Source of the DNA: Beijerinckiaceae bacterium
GTDB lineage: Bacteria; Pseudomonadota; Alphaproteobacteria; Rhizobiales; Beijerinckiaceae
Assembly (NCBI GenBank): GCA_027532775.1
Contig: JAPZTO010000001.1
Span: 62,001 to 126,000 of the forward strand
Direction of reading: 5' to 3'
Length of the DNA: 64,000 nucleotides
Part shown: one piece after another, positions 16,908-26,141 of the stretch
Layout of the letters: the number at the start of each line of letters is the position of its first letter
Numbering within the stretch: the stretch's first letter is position 1
Notes under the pieces: generated by a model
What the model was told of the DNA's origin: nothing
What the model saw: only the letters and a program-made list of their open reading frames with translations
Databases searched by the model: none
Made by a program: the position numbers and the translations under genes

Positions 16908-19019
16908 ATGTCTCGCCTGCCGCCTTTCGCCCATCTGACCCGCCAGCCGCCGATAGCCGCCCGCAAGCCGGTGAAGCGGGTGGTGCATGGCGTCACGCTG
17001 GTGGACGAGTATGCCTGGCTCCGCGCCCGGAACTGGCAGGCGGTGATCGAGGACCCCAAGCGCGTTCCGCCGGCGATCGGCACCTATCTGCGCCGCGAGA
17101 ATGCCTTCGCGCGCGAGGCCTTCAGGCCGCTGGCGGGGTTGCAGAAGGAACTGATGGCGGAAATGCGCGGCCGGATGCGCGAGGATGAGGCCGAGCCGCC
17201 GATGAAGGACGGCGAATGGCTCTATTACGAACGCTTCCGCAAGCGCCAGCAATATCCGGTCTTCTGCCGGCGCAAGATCGGGTCCCGCCGCGAGCAGATC
17301 CTGCTCGACGGGCCGAAGGAAGCGCGGGATGTCGATTACTTCGATATCGGCGCGACGCAGCCCTCGCCCGACCACGGCCTGATGGTCTGGGCAGCGGATA
17401 CGACGGGCTCGGAAAGCTATATCCTCCGCGTGCGGGACCTCGCCACCGGCAAGGACCGCGACCGCATCTCGCGGACCAATGGCGAGGTGGTCTGGGGTCG
17501 GGACGGCCGATTCTTCTACTATATCGAGCTGGATTCCTCGCAGCGGCCCTATCGCGTGATGCGGCATCGCCTTGGCGAGAAGCAGCGCGACGATGTCGAG
17601 ATCTACCGCGAGGCGGATACGGGCTGGTTCGTCGGGCTCGATGTCACGCAGGATGACCGCTACGGCTTCATCTCGATCCATGACCACGAGACCAGCGAAG
17701 TGCTGCTGCTCGATCTCGACGATGCCGCCGAGGTGCCGGTGCCGGTCTTCCCGCGCGTGCAGGGCGTGGAATACGAGATCGACCACCATGCCGGCGAACT
17801 GATCATCCGGACCAACCATGGTGGCGCGTCGGATTTCCGGATCGTCGCGCTGCCGGTCGGCGAGACCGATCTCGAACGGGCGCGTGTTCTGGTGCCGGAA
17901 ATACCGGGGCGGATGCTGCTCTCGGTGCATGTGCTGAAGGACTGGCTCATCTGGTCGAGCCTCGGCGAGGAGGGGCCGCGCATCCATATCCGCCACTGGG
18001 AGAGCGGCGCGGAACGCGTGCTGGCGCCGCGGGCCCCGATCGGCGATATCGCCGCGACGGTTGGCCTCGAATATGACAGCCACATCCTGCGGCTGGCCTA
18101 TTCCTCGCCGGTCGACCCGGAAGTGACGCTCGATCTCGACCTCGCCACCGGAGCGGAGACGGTGCTGAAGGTACAGGATGTGCCCTCGGGCCATGACCCC
18201 TCCCTCTATGTGACCGAGCGGGTCTTTGCCCCGGCGCCGGACGGGGAAACCGTGCCGGTGACGATCCTGCGGCGCAAGGATACGCCTGTCGATGGCACGG
18301 CCCCGGCCCTGCTCTACGGCTACGGCGCCTATGGCTATGCGATGGACGCCGATTTCGAGACCGAGCGGCTGAGCCTCGTCGATCGGGGGTTCGTCCATGC
18401 CATCGCCCATATCCGCGGGGGCACCGAGAAGGGCTTCCGCTGGTACCGCGAGGGCAAGCGCGAGAAGAAGATCAACAGCTTCACCGATTTCATCGCCGTG
18501 GCGGATTTCCTCGTCGCGGAAGGCTATGCCGCGCCGAAGCGGATCGTCGCGCAGGGGGTCTCGGCGGGCGGAATGCTGATGGGCGGCGTGGCCAATCTCG
18601 CGGGCGAAAAATTCGCCGGGATCATCGCCGATGTGCCCTTCGTCGACAGCCTCAACACGATCCTCGATCCGAGCCTGCCGCTCACCCCGCCGGAATGGGT
18701 GGAATGGGGCAACCCGATCACCGACGAGGCCGCCTTCCACGCGATGCGGGCCTATTCGCCTTATGACAACATCGCCGCGAAGGATTATCCGCCGATGCTG
18801 GTGATCGGCGGGCTGACCGATCCGCGCGTGACCTATTGGGAGCCCGCGAAATTCGTCGCCCGGCTGCGCGCGACCATGACGGGCGGCGGCCCCGTGCTGC
18901 TCTACACCCAGATGGGCGCGGGGCATGGCGGCTCGTCCGGCCGGTTCGAGCAGCTCGATGATATCGCGCGGGTTTTTGCGTTTGCGCTCGAGGTGACGGG
19001 GCTCGGGGCGGCGGGGTAA
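16908..19019 (+). CDS. ptrB: Oligopeptidase B (S9 prolyl oligopeptidase family)
   Basis: Cytosolic serine peptidase that cleaves small peptides after basic residues. The 703-residue protein has the N-terminal beta-propeller beginning HGVTLVDEYAWLR and the C-terminal alpha/beta hydrolase with the nucleophile S552 in GVSAGGM, D638 in GGLTDPRV and H673 in GAGHGGSSGR. FVHAIAHIRGGTEKGFRWY and NPITDEAAFHAMRAYSPYDN are typical of oligopeptidase B rather than prolyl oligopeptidase. Length is normal. Monocistronic, followed by a tandem repeat and a mosaic repeat. Confidence 0.93.
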   Translation: MSRLPPFAHLTRQPPIAARKPVKRVVHGVTLVDEYAWLRARNWQAVIEDPKRVPPAIGTYLRRENAFAREAFRPLAGLQKELMAEMRGRMREDEAEPPMKDGEWLYYERFRKRQQYPVFCRRKIGSRREQILLDGPKEARDVDYFDIGATQPSPDHGLMVWAADTTGSESYILRVRDLATGKDRDRISRTNGEVVWGRDGRFFYYIELDSSQRPYRVMRHRLGEKQRDDVEIYREADTGWFVGLDVTQDDRYGFISIHDHETSEVLLLDLDDAAEVPVPVFPRVQGVEYEIDHHAGELIIRTNHGGASDFRIVALPVGETDLERARVLVPEIPGRMLLSVHVLKDWLIWSSLGEEGPRIHIRHWESGAERVLAPRAPIGDIAATVGLEYDSHILRLAYSSPVDPEVTLDLDLATGAETVLKVQDVPSGHDPSLYVTERVFAPAPDGETVPVTILRRKDTPVDGTAPALLYGYGAYGYAMDADFETERLSLVDRGFVHAIAHIRGGTEKGFRWYREGKREKKINSFTDFIAVADFLVAEGYAAPKRIVAQGVSAGGMLMGGVANLAGEKFAGIIADVPFVDSLNTILDPSLPLTPPEWVEWGNPITDEAAFHAMRAYSPYDNIAAKDYPPMLVIGGLTDPRVTYWEPAKFVARLRATMTGGGPVLLYTQMGAGHGGSSGRFEQLDDIARVFAFALEVTGLGAAG

Positions 19020-19071
19020 TCCCGATACCGCAGGACTCTCATGCCCACCCTTGGGGCGGGCATCCACGAGT

Positions 19072-19131
19072 TCGGCATGGCCAAGATCGGCATGGCCAAG
19101 ATCGGCATGACCAAGGTCGGCATGACCAAGA
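19072..19131. repeat. 15-bp tandem repeat, four units
   Basis: Four head-to-tail copies of TCGGCATGGCCAAGA; the last two units have ATGACC in place of ATGGCC and unit three ends in G. Non-coding, 53 nt after the oligopeptidase B stop. A comparable 15-bp tandem repeat lies at 26142. Confidence 0.9.
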
Positions 19132-19208
19132 CAAGTCATGGATGGCCGGGCCAAACCCGGCCATGCCGTCAAGAGCTGCGGAAACGGCTTTGCGCTGTCT
19201 GCCGATTC

Positions 19209-19278
19209 AGCCCCCTCACCTGCCGACGCTGACGCGTCGTCGGCCTCTCCCCGAGGGGGAGAGGCGGGAGGTGGGCTG
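19209..19278. repeat. Mosaic palindromic intergenic repeat, locus 3
   Basis: One copy of the CCCCTCACCTGCCG - variable stem GACGC/GCGTC - GTCGGCCTCTCCCC - GAGG - GGGAGAGG module ending in GGGCTGGA, between two convergent genes. Confidence 0.85.
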
Positions 19279-19363
19279 GAGTGACGGGCGTGCTTGAGCC
19301 GAGCGCAGCGAAGCCGGGTAAGGCGCAAAGGAAAACCCGGCGAAAAGCCGGGTGAGGTGCAGC

Positions 19364-20389
19364 TCAGCCCGCGAGCTGGTCCAGATGACGGCGCAGATCC
19401 TGCAGCGTGGGATAGCGGGTCTCGCCTTCGGGCCCCGCCGCCACGACCGAGCCATCCGAATACATGGTGAAGCGCGTGCCGCCGGAATCGTAGGCGCCGA
19501 CGACTTCGAGCGTTTCCAGCGGCGCCAGCGGAGGCCGGCCTTCGTCCAGCGCGGCCAGATCGGCATCGGCAATGAGGCCGGGAACCGTTGCGACTTCCGG
19601 TTCGGCGGGCGGCGGCGCCATCGGCGCCGGCTCGGGTTCCGGGGTGGAGGCCCGGCCGAGCTGGGCGCGGATCTCCTGCTCGATCGAGAGGACAGGCGGT
19701 TCGGGAATGGCCTGCAGCATCAGGTCGGGCGGCGCGGGAATCGGCGCCAGTTCCGGCAGGACCGGTGGCGCCGGTGGCGGCTCCGGTTCGGCGACGGGCT
19801 CGGCGACGGGCTCGGCCGGCAGCAACTCGGCCAACGGAATATCGACGGGCAATGGCATGTCGACCGGCTGAGCTTGGGGCAAAGGCGCGACGGCCCCGTC
19901 TTCCGGTGTTGCGGCCTCCGCGCCGAGATCCAGTGTCTCCGGAAGGGCAACCGGCGGCAGTTCGAATGCCGGTTCCGGATCGGCAGGGATGTCGTTCGAG
20001 GCCGGCGGAAGCGGTTCAAGCGCCGGCTCGGGCGCAGACGGGGCGGCGAAGGCGGCGCCGGCAGCGGCCCCGGCAGCCAGCATGCCGGCGGCGATGGCCG
20101 GTTCGCGCCCGCTATGCAGCGGGGGCTCGATCGCGGGCTCCGGCATGCGGGGCCGTTCATCCAACGTCGCCGCAAGGGCATGCGGTGTCGCGACCCGGCG
20201 CAGGGCCGCCAGAAGCGCGCGGGTGGAGAAGCCGATCGCCATCGTCACCATGCCGGCGACCAGCGCGATGGTTCCCGCCTGGAAATGCACAAGGCCGAGA
20301 TCGGTGGGAATGAGATTGAGGGCGCTGACGAGGCCCACGACACCGCCGAGGACAAGAAGGGCAGCGACAAGAAAGATCGCAAAAATCAT
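19364..20389 (-). CDS. Membrane protein with Pro/Glu/Ala-rich linker, unknown function
   Basis: A 341-residue protein with two N-terminal membrane helices (about residues 2-25 and 38-60), a long low-complexity region of Pro, Ala and Glu (about residues 75-275), and a compact C-terminal domain of about 60 residues: GTRFTMYSDGSVVAAGPEGE then RYPTLQDLRRHLDQLAG. The tail looks like a folded, conserved element in the cytosol or periplasm connected by a flexible arm. I do not recognise the family; a SPOR-like or DivIVA-like role cannot be supported. Divergent from sodB. Confidence 0.65.
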   Translation of the reverse strand: MIFAIFLVAALLVLGGVVGLVSALNLIPTDLGLVHFQAGTIALVAGMVTMAIGFSTRALLAALRRVATPHALAATLDERPRMPEPAIEPPLHSGREPAIAAGMLAAGAAAGAAFAAPSAPEPALEPLPPASNDIPADPEPAFELPPVALPETLDLGAEAATPEDGAVAPLPQAQPVDMPLPVDIPLAELLPAEPVAEPVAEPEPPPAPPVLPELAPIPAPPDLMLQAIPEPPVLSIEQEIRAQLGRASTPEPEPAPMAPPPAEPEVATVPGLIADADLAALDEGRPPLAPLETLEVVGAYDSGGTRFTMYSDGSVVAAGPEGETRYPTLQDLRRHLDQLAG

Positions 20390-20644
20390 CGGCTCGCCTT
20401 TTTTGTCGGCCAGAATTCCATCAAGAACGACAGGTCAAGGTAAACATTCCGCAAAGACAGCGCAAACAGCATGGGTGCGGCCCCCGCGACACGGCAAATC
20501 CGGGCTGGAAGCCCGCCCGAAATCCCGGCCGGCCGGAACATTGGGCAACAGCCGATTGCCCTTCGGCCCGGACCGACTTACATGGAGGCAGCGCGGCCGT
20601 TCGCGGCCGGCTTGACCGGATTCAGATGTTCGAGGAAACCTCCC

Positions 20645-21244
20645 ATGTCCTTCACGCTTCCCGACCTCCCCTACGCCTATGACGCGCTGCAGCCGTACAT
20701 GTCGAAGGAGACGCTGGAATACCATCACGACAAGCATCACCTGGCTTACGTGAACAACGGCAACAACCTGCTGAAGGGCTCGGAATTCGAGGGCAAGAGC
20801 CTCGAGGAGATCGTGAAGGGCTCGTTCGGCAAGAATGCCGGCCTCTTCAACAATGCCGGCCAGCATTACAACCACATCCATTTCTGGAACTGGATGAAGC
20901 CGAATGGCGGCGGGTCGATCCCCGGTTCGCTGGAAAAGAAGATCATCGAGGATCTCGGCTCGGTCGAGAAGATGAAGGAAGATTTCATCCAGGCCGGCAT
21001 CACGCAATTCGGCTCGGGCTGGAACTGGCTGGCCGTCAAGGACGGCAAGATCGTCGTCATGAAGACCGCGAATGGCGAAAGCCCGCTGGTGCAGGGCGCC
21101 TCGCCGATTCTCGGCTGCGACGTGTGGGAGCATTCCTACTATATCGATTACCGCAACCGCCGGCCGGATTACCTCAAAGCCTTTGTCGAGCATCTCGTGA
21201 ACTGGGAATACGTGGCCGAGATGTACGCCAAGGCGACGGCCTGA
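20645..21244 (+). CDS. sodB: Superoxide dismutase, Fe-type
   Basis: Cytosolic superoxide dismutase, 199 residues. Metal ligands by alignment with E. coli SodB are H27 (EYHHDKHH), H77 (AGQHYNH), D159 and H163 (GCDVWEHSYY). Glutamine 73 in AGQHYNH, supplied from the N-terminal half, is the Fe-type arrangement; alphaproteobacterial enzymes can be cambialistic, so metal use is not certain. Start at 20645 is the family start. An intrinsic terminator follows 27 nt after the stop. Confidence 0.95.
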   Translation: MSFTLPDLPYAYDALQPYMSKETLEYHHDKHHLAYVNNGNNLLKGSEFEGKSLEEIVKGSFGKNAGLFNNAGQHYNHIHFWNWMKPNGGGSIPGSLEKKIIEDLGSVEKMKEDFIQAGITQFGSGWNWLAVKDGKIVVMKTANGESPLVQGASPILGCDVWEHSYYIDYRNRRPDYLKAFVEHLVNWEYVAEMYAKATA

Positions 21245-21265
21245 GCGCCGGGTTCACCCTGACAA

Positions 21266-21298
21266 AAAAGCGGGGGGCTTTGGCCCCCCGTTTTGTTT
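21266..21298. terminator. Bidirectional intrinsic terminator
   Basis: Perfect hairpin CGGGGGGC-TTTG-GCCCCCCG (21271-21290) with A-rich sequence on the left and TTTTGTTT on the right, between the convergent sodB and DM9-protein genes, so it can end transcription from both sides. Confidence 0.85.
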
Positions 21299-21314
21299 CG
21301 TGCAGCGCGACGGG

Positions 21315-21806
21315 CTATTGCGGATAGAGCGCCTCGAAGCCATCGACCACGATTTCGCGCCCGCCCCAGCCGATATTGCACCGACCGGCAACGACCTTGC
21401 CGGGATGAACGCCGCCCCGATAGGGCGCGCGGCAGATGCGATAGCGATCCGTGCCGCTGCCGCCACCGATATAAGAACGATCGAGATCGCCGAACGGGCG
21501 GCGCCACACACCATAGCCTCGCAGGACCTGATAGCGGTCGACCACGATTTCCGTGCCGCCCCAGCCGAAATTGCATCGGCCCGCCAGCAGCTTGCCGGTA
21601 TGCCAACCGCCACGGTACTGGCCGCGGCAGAGATGCAGGACGCGCCCGTCACCATTGTCGCCGCCGACCAGCGCCCCGGCAGGCAATGCCTGACCAGACT
21701 GCCGGTTGACCCATTCGACCGGAGAGCGCTGCTGCTGGGCCATTGCCGGAGCCAACATCGCCGCAAGAGCGAACATCACCGTCCCGAGACGCACAGCCAC
21801 CCGCAA
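21315..21806 (-). CDS. Secreted DM9/DUF3421-repeat protein
   Basis: A 163-residue protein with a cleavable signal peptide (about residues 1-23, ending AMAQ) and two tandem DM9-type repeats of about 50 residues: the first contains CRGQYRGGWHTGKLLAGRC then NFGWGGTEIVV, the second CRAPYRGGVHPGKVVAGRC then NIGWGGREIVV. DUF3421/DM9 domains are best known from insects and molluscs, where several bind mannose; bacterial members are exported and uncharacterised. The paired cysteines in each repeat could form disulfides in the periplasm. A carbohydrate-binding role is inference. Confidence 0.75.
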   Translation of the reverse strand: MRVAVRLGTVMFALAAMLAPAMAQQQRSPVEWVNRQSGQALPAGALVGGDNGDGRVLHLCRGQYRGGWHTGKLLAGRCNFGWGGTEIVVDRYQVLRGYGVWRRPFGDLDRSYIGGGSGTDRYRICRAPYRGGVHPGKVVAGRCNIGWGGREIVVDGFEALYPQ

Positions 21807-21845
21807 CCTCCCGAATTACTCTGCCAAACCGATGAGAAAGGCGCC

Positions 21846-22067
21846 TCAATCGTGGCCGTGCGCGTCCTCGTTGATGGTGATGGTGCGCATCTGCGAGAAA
21901 TCGACTGTAACCGGCGCCTTCGCCTTCATCATCTGGACCTGATAGGTCTTGATGACGTGTTCGAGGCGGCGATAGACTTCCTGATAGGTCGCATCTTCCT
22001 TCGGCAGGTTCAGCGGCTTCAGACAATAGTCGATGATTTCCTTGGGCCGGTCGAAAATCTGGCTCAT
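21846..22067 (-). CDS. Small conserved hypothetical protein
   Basis: A 73-residue cytosolic protein beginning MSQIFDRPKEIIDYCLKPL, with DATYQEVYRRLEHVIKTYQ and a C terminus TITINEDAHGHD. GGAG stands 7 nt before the ATG at 22067. No motif of known function; helical first half and one beta-like strand. It lies 39 nt downstream of the DM9 gene start on the same strand. Confidence 0.6.
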   Translation of the reverse strand: MSQIFDRPKEIIDYCLKPLNLPKEDATYQEVYRRLEHVIKTYQVQMMKAKAPVTVDFSQMRTITINEDAHGHD

Positions 22068-22194
22068 GATGCGTCTCCTCACCGCGTGCCGAACGATTCC
22101 GGCGATGGTTTCCCATAACAGTCCGGCGGGGCGGGCCGCAATCCTCCCGTTGGCGAAGAGAGAAGGGCCGACACGGCCTGACGGAAGTTCGTTT

Positions 22195-22551
22195 TCATTT
22201 CGCCTGGAATACGAACCAGGCGCCGGCGCAGATCAGCGCGAAGCCGATCCCGTGGTTCAGCGTCAGCTTCTCGCCGAGAAAGAACACGGAAAATCCGGCG
22301 AAGACGATGAGCGTGATCACCTCCTGGATCGTCTTCAGCTCGGCGGCCGAATAGACCGCATGCCCCATCCGGTTGGCCGGAACGGCGAGGCAATACTCGA
22401 TGAAGGCGATGCCCCAGCTGGCGAGGATCACGACAGGCAGGGCTGTCGTCTTGAATTTCAGATGGCCATACCAGGCGAGCGTCATGAAGACATTCGAGGC
22501 CAGCAGCAGCAGGATCGGCCAGAGATAGGCGGGATTGATTGTGGCAGGCAT
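22195..22551 (-). CDS. DMT-superfamily protein, DUF486
   Basis: A 118-residue membrane protein with four predicted helices and the DUF486 features NVFMTLAWYGHLK, ASWGIAFIEYCLAVPANRMGH and LKTIQEVITLIVFAGFSVFFLGE. This family is a single-repeat relative of the EamA/DMT transporters and probably works as a dimer; the substrate is unknown. Length is normal. Start 22551 keeps a complete first helix. Confidence 0.9.
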   Translation of the reverse strand: MPATINPAYLWPILLLLASNVFMTLAWYGHLKFKTTALPVVILASWGIAFIEYCLAVPANRMGHAVYSAAELKTIQEVITLIVFAGFSVFFLGEKLTLNHGIGFALICAGAWFVFQAK

Positions 22552-22606
22552 GGGCGTTCTCGGCTGACGGAATCACCGGCCAGCGTGCCGCGTTTGCTCC
22601 GCCTTG

Positions 22607-23473
22607 TCATGAGGGCGCGGGGGTGTAGCGAGGCCCCTGCCCTTCCATCCGCGCAAGCTGCATCCCGGCGGCGGCGCAGATCTCGCTGAAGCGATCCGAG
22701 CGGAAAAAGGCGAGTTCGGTCAGGCGGCTGTCGGTTGCCGGGTCGAGGGCGCGCAGGGCGTCATCCACCTCGCCGGGATGGCACATGACAAGATGGGCCG
22801 GGCCGGGCGCGACGAGATAGCTCGCGAAATCGGCGCCGTAATCCGCCGCCGGGTCAAAGCCGGAATACCCGGCAAAGCCCCGGTTGAAGCGGAAGCCCGC
22901 CTCGGCCATGCGGCGGCCGAACGGCCCGGCAAGGAGGGCGAGCAGCCGCGCTTTGCGGGCAAAGCGGCCGCGCGCGCGGATCGCGGCGGGGCTGTCGCCG
23001 GGATCGCGGATCCACGGCTCGCGTCCGGGATAGCGCCGCGCCAGCACCGCCAGCAGCGCGCGGCGGATGCCGGGCAGCGCATGGACATGCTGGTGGCCAT
23101 CGATGAAATCCGGGCGCATGCCCATGGCCTGCTCGAAGGCATCGAGCTGGGCCTCGATCTCGCGCATGATCTGGTCCAGCGGCAGCCGGCCGGCCACAGC
23201 CCGGGCCAGCAGGGCGGGCAGTTTCGGCTGGGCGCGGTTGGCAGTCCAGCCCTCGCCCTCCGTCAGGGATTCGCCGCAGGTCAAGGAAAGATGGACGCCG
23301 AGATCGGCCGTGCCGGCAAGGGCGCGAAGATCGCGCGCGGCATCCGGCCAGGAGGGGCGGTTGGTCATGGCGCCGGTGGCGGTGATGCGCCCGCCCTCCA
23401 TCAGCGCGAGGATGCCCCGGCTGACGGCGGGCGTCATCGCATAATCATCGGCGCAGAGAACCAGCGGCACCAT
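22607..23473 (-). CDS. ChbG/YdjC-type carbohydrate deacetylase (HpnK-like)
   Basis: A 288-residue metal-dependent deacetylase of the ChbG/YdjC fold. Motifs: VLCADDYAM with the metal-binding aspartates at residues 9-10, GVHLSLT with a histidine near 79, and FIDGHQHVHALPGIR with the metal-binding histidines. In Alphaproteobacteria members (HpnK) sit near hopanoid genes; here the neighbour is a divergent GT2 glycosyltransferase, so a role in trimming N-acetyl sugars of a cell-surface glycolipid is plausible but unproven. Start at 23473 chosen for the spacing to GGAAG and the N-terminal strand. Confidence 0.82.
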   Translation of the reverse strand: MVPLVLCADDYAMTPAVSRGILALMEGGRITATGAMTNRPSWPDAARDLRALAGTADLGVHLSLTCGESLTEGEGWTANRAQPKLPALLARAVAGRLPLDQIMREIEAQLDAFEQAMGMRPDFIDGHQHVHALPGIRRALLAVLARRYPGREPWIRDPGDSPAAIRARGRFARKARLLALLAGPFGRRMAEAGFRFNRGFAGYSGFDPAADYGADFASYLVAPGPAHLVMCHPGEVDDALRALDPATDSRLTELAFFRSDRFSEICAAAGMQLARMEGQGPRYTPAPS

Positions 23474-23588
23474 CAAGCTTCCATTCATGCGGGCCATGCG
23501 AGTAACAGGGGAATGCCGGCCGGCAACAGGGGCTTACCCTGCCTTCGCGCCGGCGGAAAGCCGCCCTGTCGTCAAACCGAGTCCGAAG

Positions 23589-24608
23589 ATGCCGCATCGC
23601 TTCCAGCCCGAATTGTCGGTCGTGGTTCCTGTATTCAACGAGGGCGAGAATATCGAGGCACTGGTCGGCGCGCTGGTGCCGGTGCTGGAAGGGTGCGTCG
23701 CGAGTTTCGAGATCATTTTCGTCGATGACGGCTCGCAGGATGACACGCTGGCGCGGATCCGCCATGCCGCCACCACGGACAGCCGCCTGCGGGCGGTTTC
23801 GTTCAGCCGGAATTTCGGCAAGGAAATCGCGCTCGCCGCCGGGCTCGACCATGCCCATGGCCGGGCGGTTGTGATGATCGATGCCGATCTCCAGCATCCG
23901 CCCGAAACCATCGCGACTTTCGTGGCAAAATGGCGCGAGGGCTATGACATGGTCTATGGCCAGCGGGTCGACCGATCGACCGACGGCCCGATCCGGCGCT
24001 GGATGACGGAAAAATTCTACACGCTCTTCGCGCGGTTCGGCGAGACACCGCTGCCGCCGGGTGCGGGCGATTACCGCCTGATGGACCGCAAGGTGGTGGA
24101 GGCGCTGCGGCGCCTCGGCGAGCGGGCGCGGTTCTCGAAAGGCCTCTATGCCTGGGTCGGGTTCAGATCCATCGGCGTGCCCTTCGAGGTGCAGGAGCGC
24201 CTGCACGGCACGTCGAAATGGGGCTATCGCCAGCTCACGCGTTTCGCCTTTGACGGGCTGTCGTCGTTCTCCACGCTGCCGCTCAAGCTCGCCACCTATA
24301 TCGGGCTCGGTATCTCGATCTTCGCCTTCACCTACGCGATCACCATGCTCATCCGCACCCTGTTCCTCGGAGTGGATGTGCCCGGCTTCCCCAGCCTGAT
24401 CGTCTCGGTCATGTTCTTTTCCGGCATTCAACTCGTGTTTCTCGGCGTGATCGGCGAATATGTCGGCCGAATCTTCGCCGAGGTGAAACGGCGCCCGCTC
24501 TACATCGTGGCGGAGGAGGTCGGAGGGCGGCATGGATCGAGGGAAGCCGGGACCGCGCGGATGCAGGCACCGGGCAGCGCGCCCGATACGGTGCCGCCTG
24601 CCGGCTGA
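23589..24608 (+). CDS. Family 2 glycosyltransferase, polyprenyl-phosphate type (GtrB/ArnC-like)
   Basis: A 339-residue membrane glycosyltransferase that probably transfers a sugar from a nucleotide donor to undecaprenyl phosphate. N-terminal GT2 domain: LSVVVPVFNEGENI, FVDDGSQDDT, VMIDADLQHPPE (DxD), KGLYAWVGF; C-terminal pair of membrane helices (about residues 232-256 and 268-292). This architecture is shared by GtrB, ArnC and DPM1-like enzymes; the sugar cannot be told. Divergent from the ChbG-type deacetylase and followed 21 nt later by murJ. Confidence 0.88.
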   Translation: MPHRFQPELSVVVPVFNEGENIEALVGALVPVLEGCVASFEIIFVDDGSQDDTLARIRHAATTDSRLRAVSFSRNFGKEIALAAGLDHAHGRAVVMIDADLQHPPETIATFVAKWREGYDMVYGQRVDRSTDGPIRRWMTEKFYTLFARFGETPLPPGAGDYRLMDRKVVEALRRLGERARFSKGLYAWVGFRSIGVPFEVQERLHGTSKWGYRQLTRFAFDGLSSFSTLPLKLATYIGLGISIFAFTYAITMLIRTLFLGVDVPGFPSLIVSVMFFSGIQLVFLGVIGEYVGRIFAEVKRRPLYIVAEEVGGRHGSREAGTARMQAPGSAPDTVPPAG

Positions 24609-24629
24609 GCCGTCGGGAGCGCGGCATCG

Positions 24630-26135
24630 ATGATCCGCGCTTTCCTCTCCGTCGGGGCCTGGACCCTGCTCTCGCGGCTGACCGGGTTCCTGCGCGATAT
24701 CCTGCTGGCGCGGGTGCTCGGCGCGGGCCTGATGATGGATGCCTTTGCCGTCGCCTTCCGGCTGCCGAACCATTTCCGGGCGATCTTCGCGGAAGGTGCC
24801 TTCTCCACCGCCTTCATCCCCGCCTATACCCGCATCCGCAGCCAGTCCGGCGAGGCCGCCGCTGCCCTGTTCCAGGGGCGGATCCTCAGCCTGGTGCTGG
24901 TGACGCAGCTTCTGCTGCTCGCGCTGGTCCTCGCCTTCACGCCCGGCTTCGTGGGCCTGCTGGCACCGGGTTTCGCGGCCCGGCCGGGCGCAATGGCTCT
25001 GGCGACCGAGCTGACGCGGATCACCTTTCCCTATCTCGCGCTGATCACGCTCGTCGTGCTCTGGACCGGCGTGCTGAATGCCGAGAAGCGCTTCGTCGCC
25101 GGGGCGGCGGCGCCGGTCCTGCTCAACCTCGCGATGATCTCGACCCTGCTGGCCGGCGCCGCCTTCGCCACGCTCGCCCATGCCGCCGCCTGGGGCGTTT
25201 TGCTCGCCGGCTTCCTCGAAGCATTGCTGCTCGGCATCGCTGCCTGGCGGGCCGGGCTGATCGCACCGCCGGCGAGGCCAAGGCTCGACGCGGATGTGCG
25301 CGGCTTCTTCCGCGCCTTCGGCCCGGCGGTGATCGGCGCGGCGGGCGTGCAGATCGCGATGTTCGCGGATACGATCCTCGTCACCTTCCTGCCGCAGGGC
25401 GGGGCTTCGGCGCTTTATTACGCCGACCGGCTCTACCAGCTGCCCATCGGGGTGATCGGCATCGCCGCCGGCACCGTGCTTCTGCCGGAGATGAGCCGCC
25501 TGATTGCGGAAGGGCGGACCGACGAGGCCCATGCCCAGCAGAACCGCGCGCTGGTGCTGAGCTGGGTGCTGGCCGCGCCGTTCTTCGCGGGGTTCCTCGC
25601 AATCCCCGAGGTGATCGTGGCAGCCCTGTTCGAGCGCGGCGCCTTCGATGCCCGCGCCAGCGCGGCCACGGCAGCGGTGCTTGCGGCCTATGCGATCGGG
25701 CTGCCGGCGATTGTCGGCATCCGCTCGATGGTGGCGAGTTTCCATGCGCGCGGCGATACGAAGACGCCGCTCTACGCCTCACTGACGGCGATCGGCCTCA
25801 ACCTCGTCATCAAGCTCGTGGTCTGGAACCGGCTCGGCGCAGCCGGGCTGGCGCTGGCGACGGCGATCGGGGCGATCGTCAATTTCGGCATCCTGTTCGT
25901 GCTGGCGAAGCGGCAGGGCAAGGCCGCACCGGACCGGAGAGTGGCCAAGGCGGCAGTAGCGCTCTCGGTCTGCGCCGTGCTGCTGGCGGGGATGCTGGTC
26001 GCAGCGGACAGGGCCTATGCCAGCTTCACGCCGCTGGCACGGCTGCCGGTGATCGCCGTGATCGGGGCGATCTTCTATGCGAGCGCGGTGACGCTCGCCT
26101 TCATCATCGCAAAGCTGCCGCTCCGGCTCCGGTAG
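24630..26135 (+). CDS. murJ: Lipid II flippase MurJ
   Basis: A 501-residue MVF/MOP-family protein with about 14 membrane helices that flips the peptidoglycan precursor lipid II across the inner membrane. Typical opening WTLLSRLTGFLRDILLAR followed by MMDAFAVAFRLPNHFRAIFAEGAFSTAFIP, carrying the conserved arginines of the cavity; MFADTILVTFLP and YYADRLYQLPIGVIGIA are further hallmarks. Normal length. The gene follows the glycosyltransferase closely and may share its promoter. A 15-bp tandem repeat lies just after its stop. Confidence 0.95.
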   Translation: MIRAFLSVGAWTLLSRLTGFLRDILLARVLGAGLMMDAFAVAFRLPNHFRAIFAEGAFSTAFIPAYTRIRSQSGEAAAALFQGRILSLVLVTQLLLLALVLAFTPGFVGLLAPGFAARPGAMALATELTRITFPYLALITLVVLWTGVLNAEKRFVAGAAAPVLLNLAMISTLLAGAAFATLAHAAAWGVLLAGFLEALLLGIAAWRAGLIAPPARPRLDADVRGFFRAFGPAVIGAAGVQIAMFADTILVTFLPQGGASALYYADRLYQLPIGVIGIAAGTVLLPEMSRLIAEGRTDEAHAQQNRALVLSWVLAAPFFAGFLAIPEVIVAALFERGAFDARASAATAAVLAAYAIGLPAIVGIRSMVASFHARGDTKTPLYASLTAIGLNLVIKLVVWNRLGAAGLALATAIGAIVNFGILFVLAKRQGKAAPDRRVAKAAVALSVCAVLLAGMLVAADRAYASFTPLARLPVIAVIGAIFYASAVTLAFIIAKLPLRLR

Positions 26136-26141
26136 AGCCGA

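Larger units (their letters stand above)
19020..19363. other. Convergent intergenic region with repeats only
   Basis: 344 nt between the convergent oligopeptidase B gene and the membrane protein gene. It holds a 15-bp tandem repeat and mosaic repeat locus 3, and no credible gene. A further hairpin of GAAAACCCGGC...AAGCCGGGTGAGG type lies near 19330-19357. Confidence 0.6.

Noticed and set aside
16803-19328. Open frame of 841 codons opposite oligopeptidase B
   Set aside because: Low-complexity Arg/His/Asp-rich translation that also runs through the intergenic repeats; the plus-strand peptidase is certain.
23445-25745. Open frame of 766 codons opposite the glycosyltransferase and murJ
   Set aside because: Spans two well-defined genes in antisense and has no recognisable domain.
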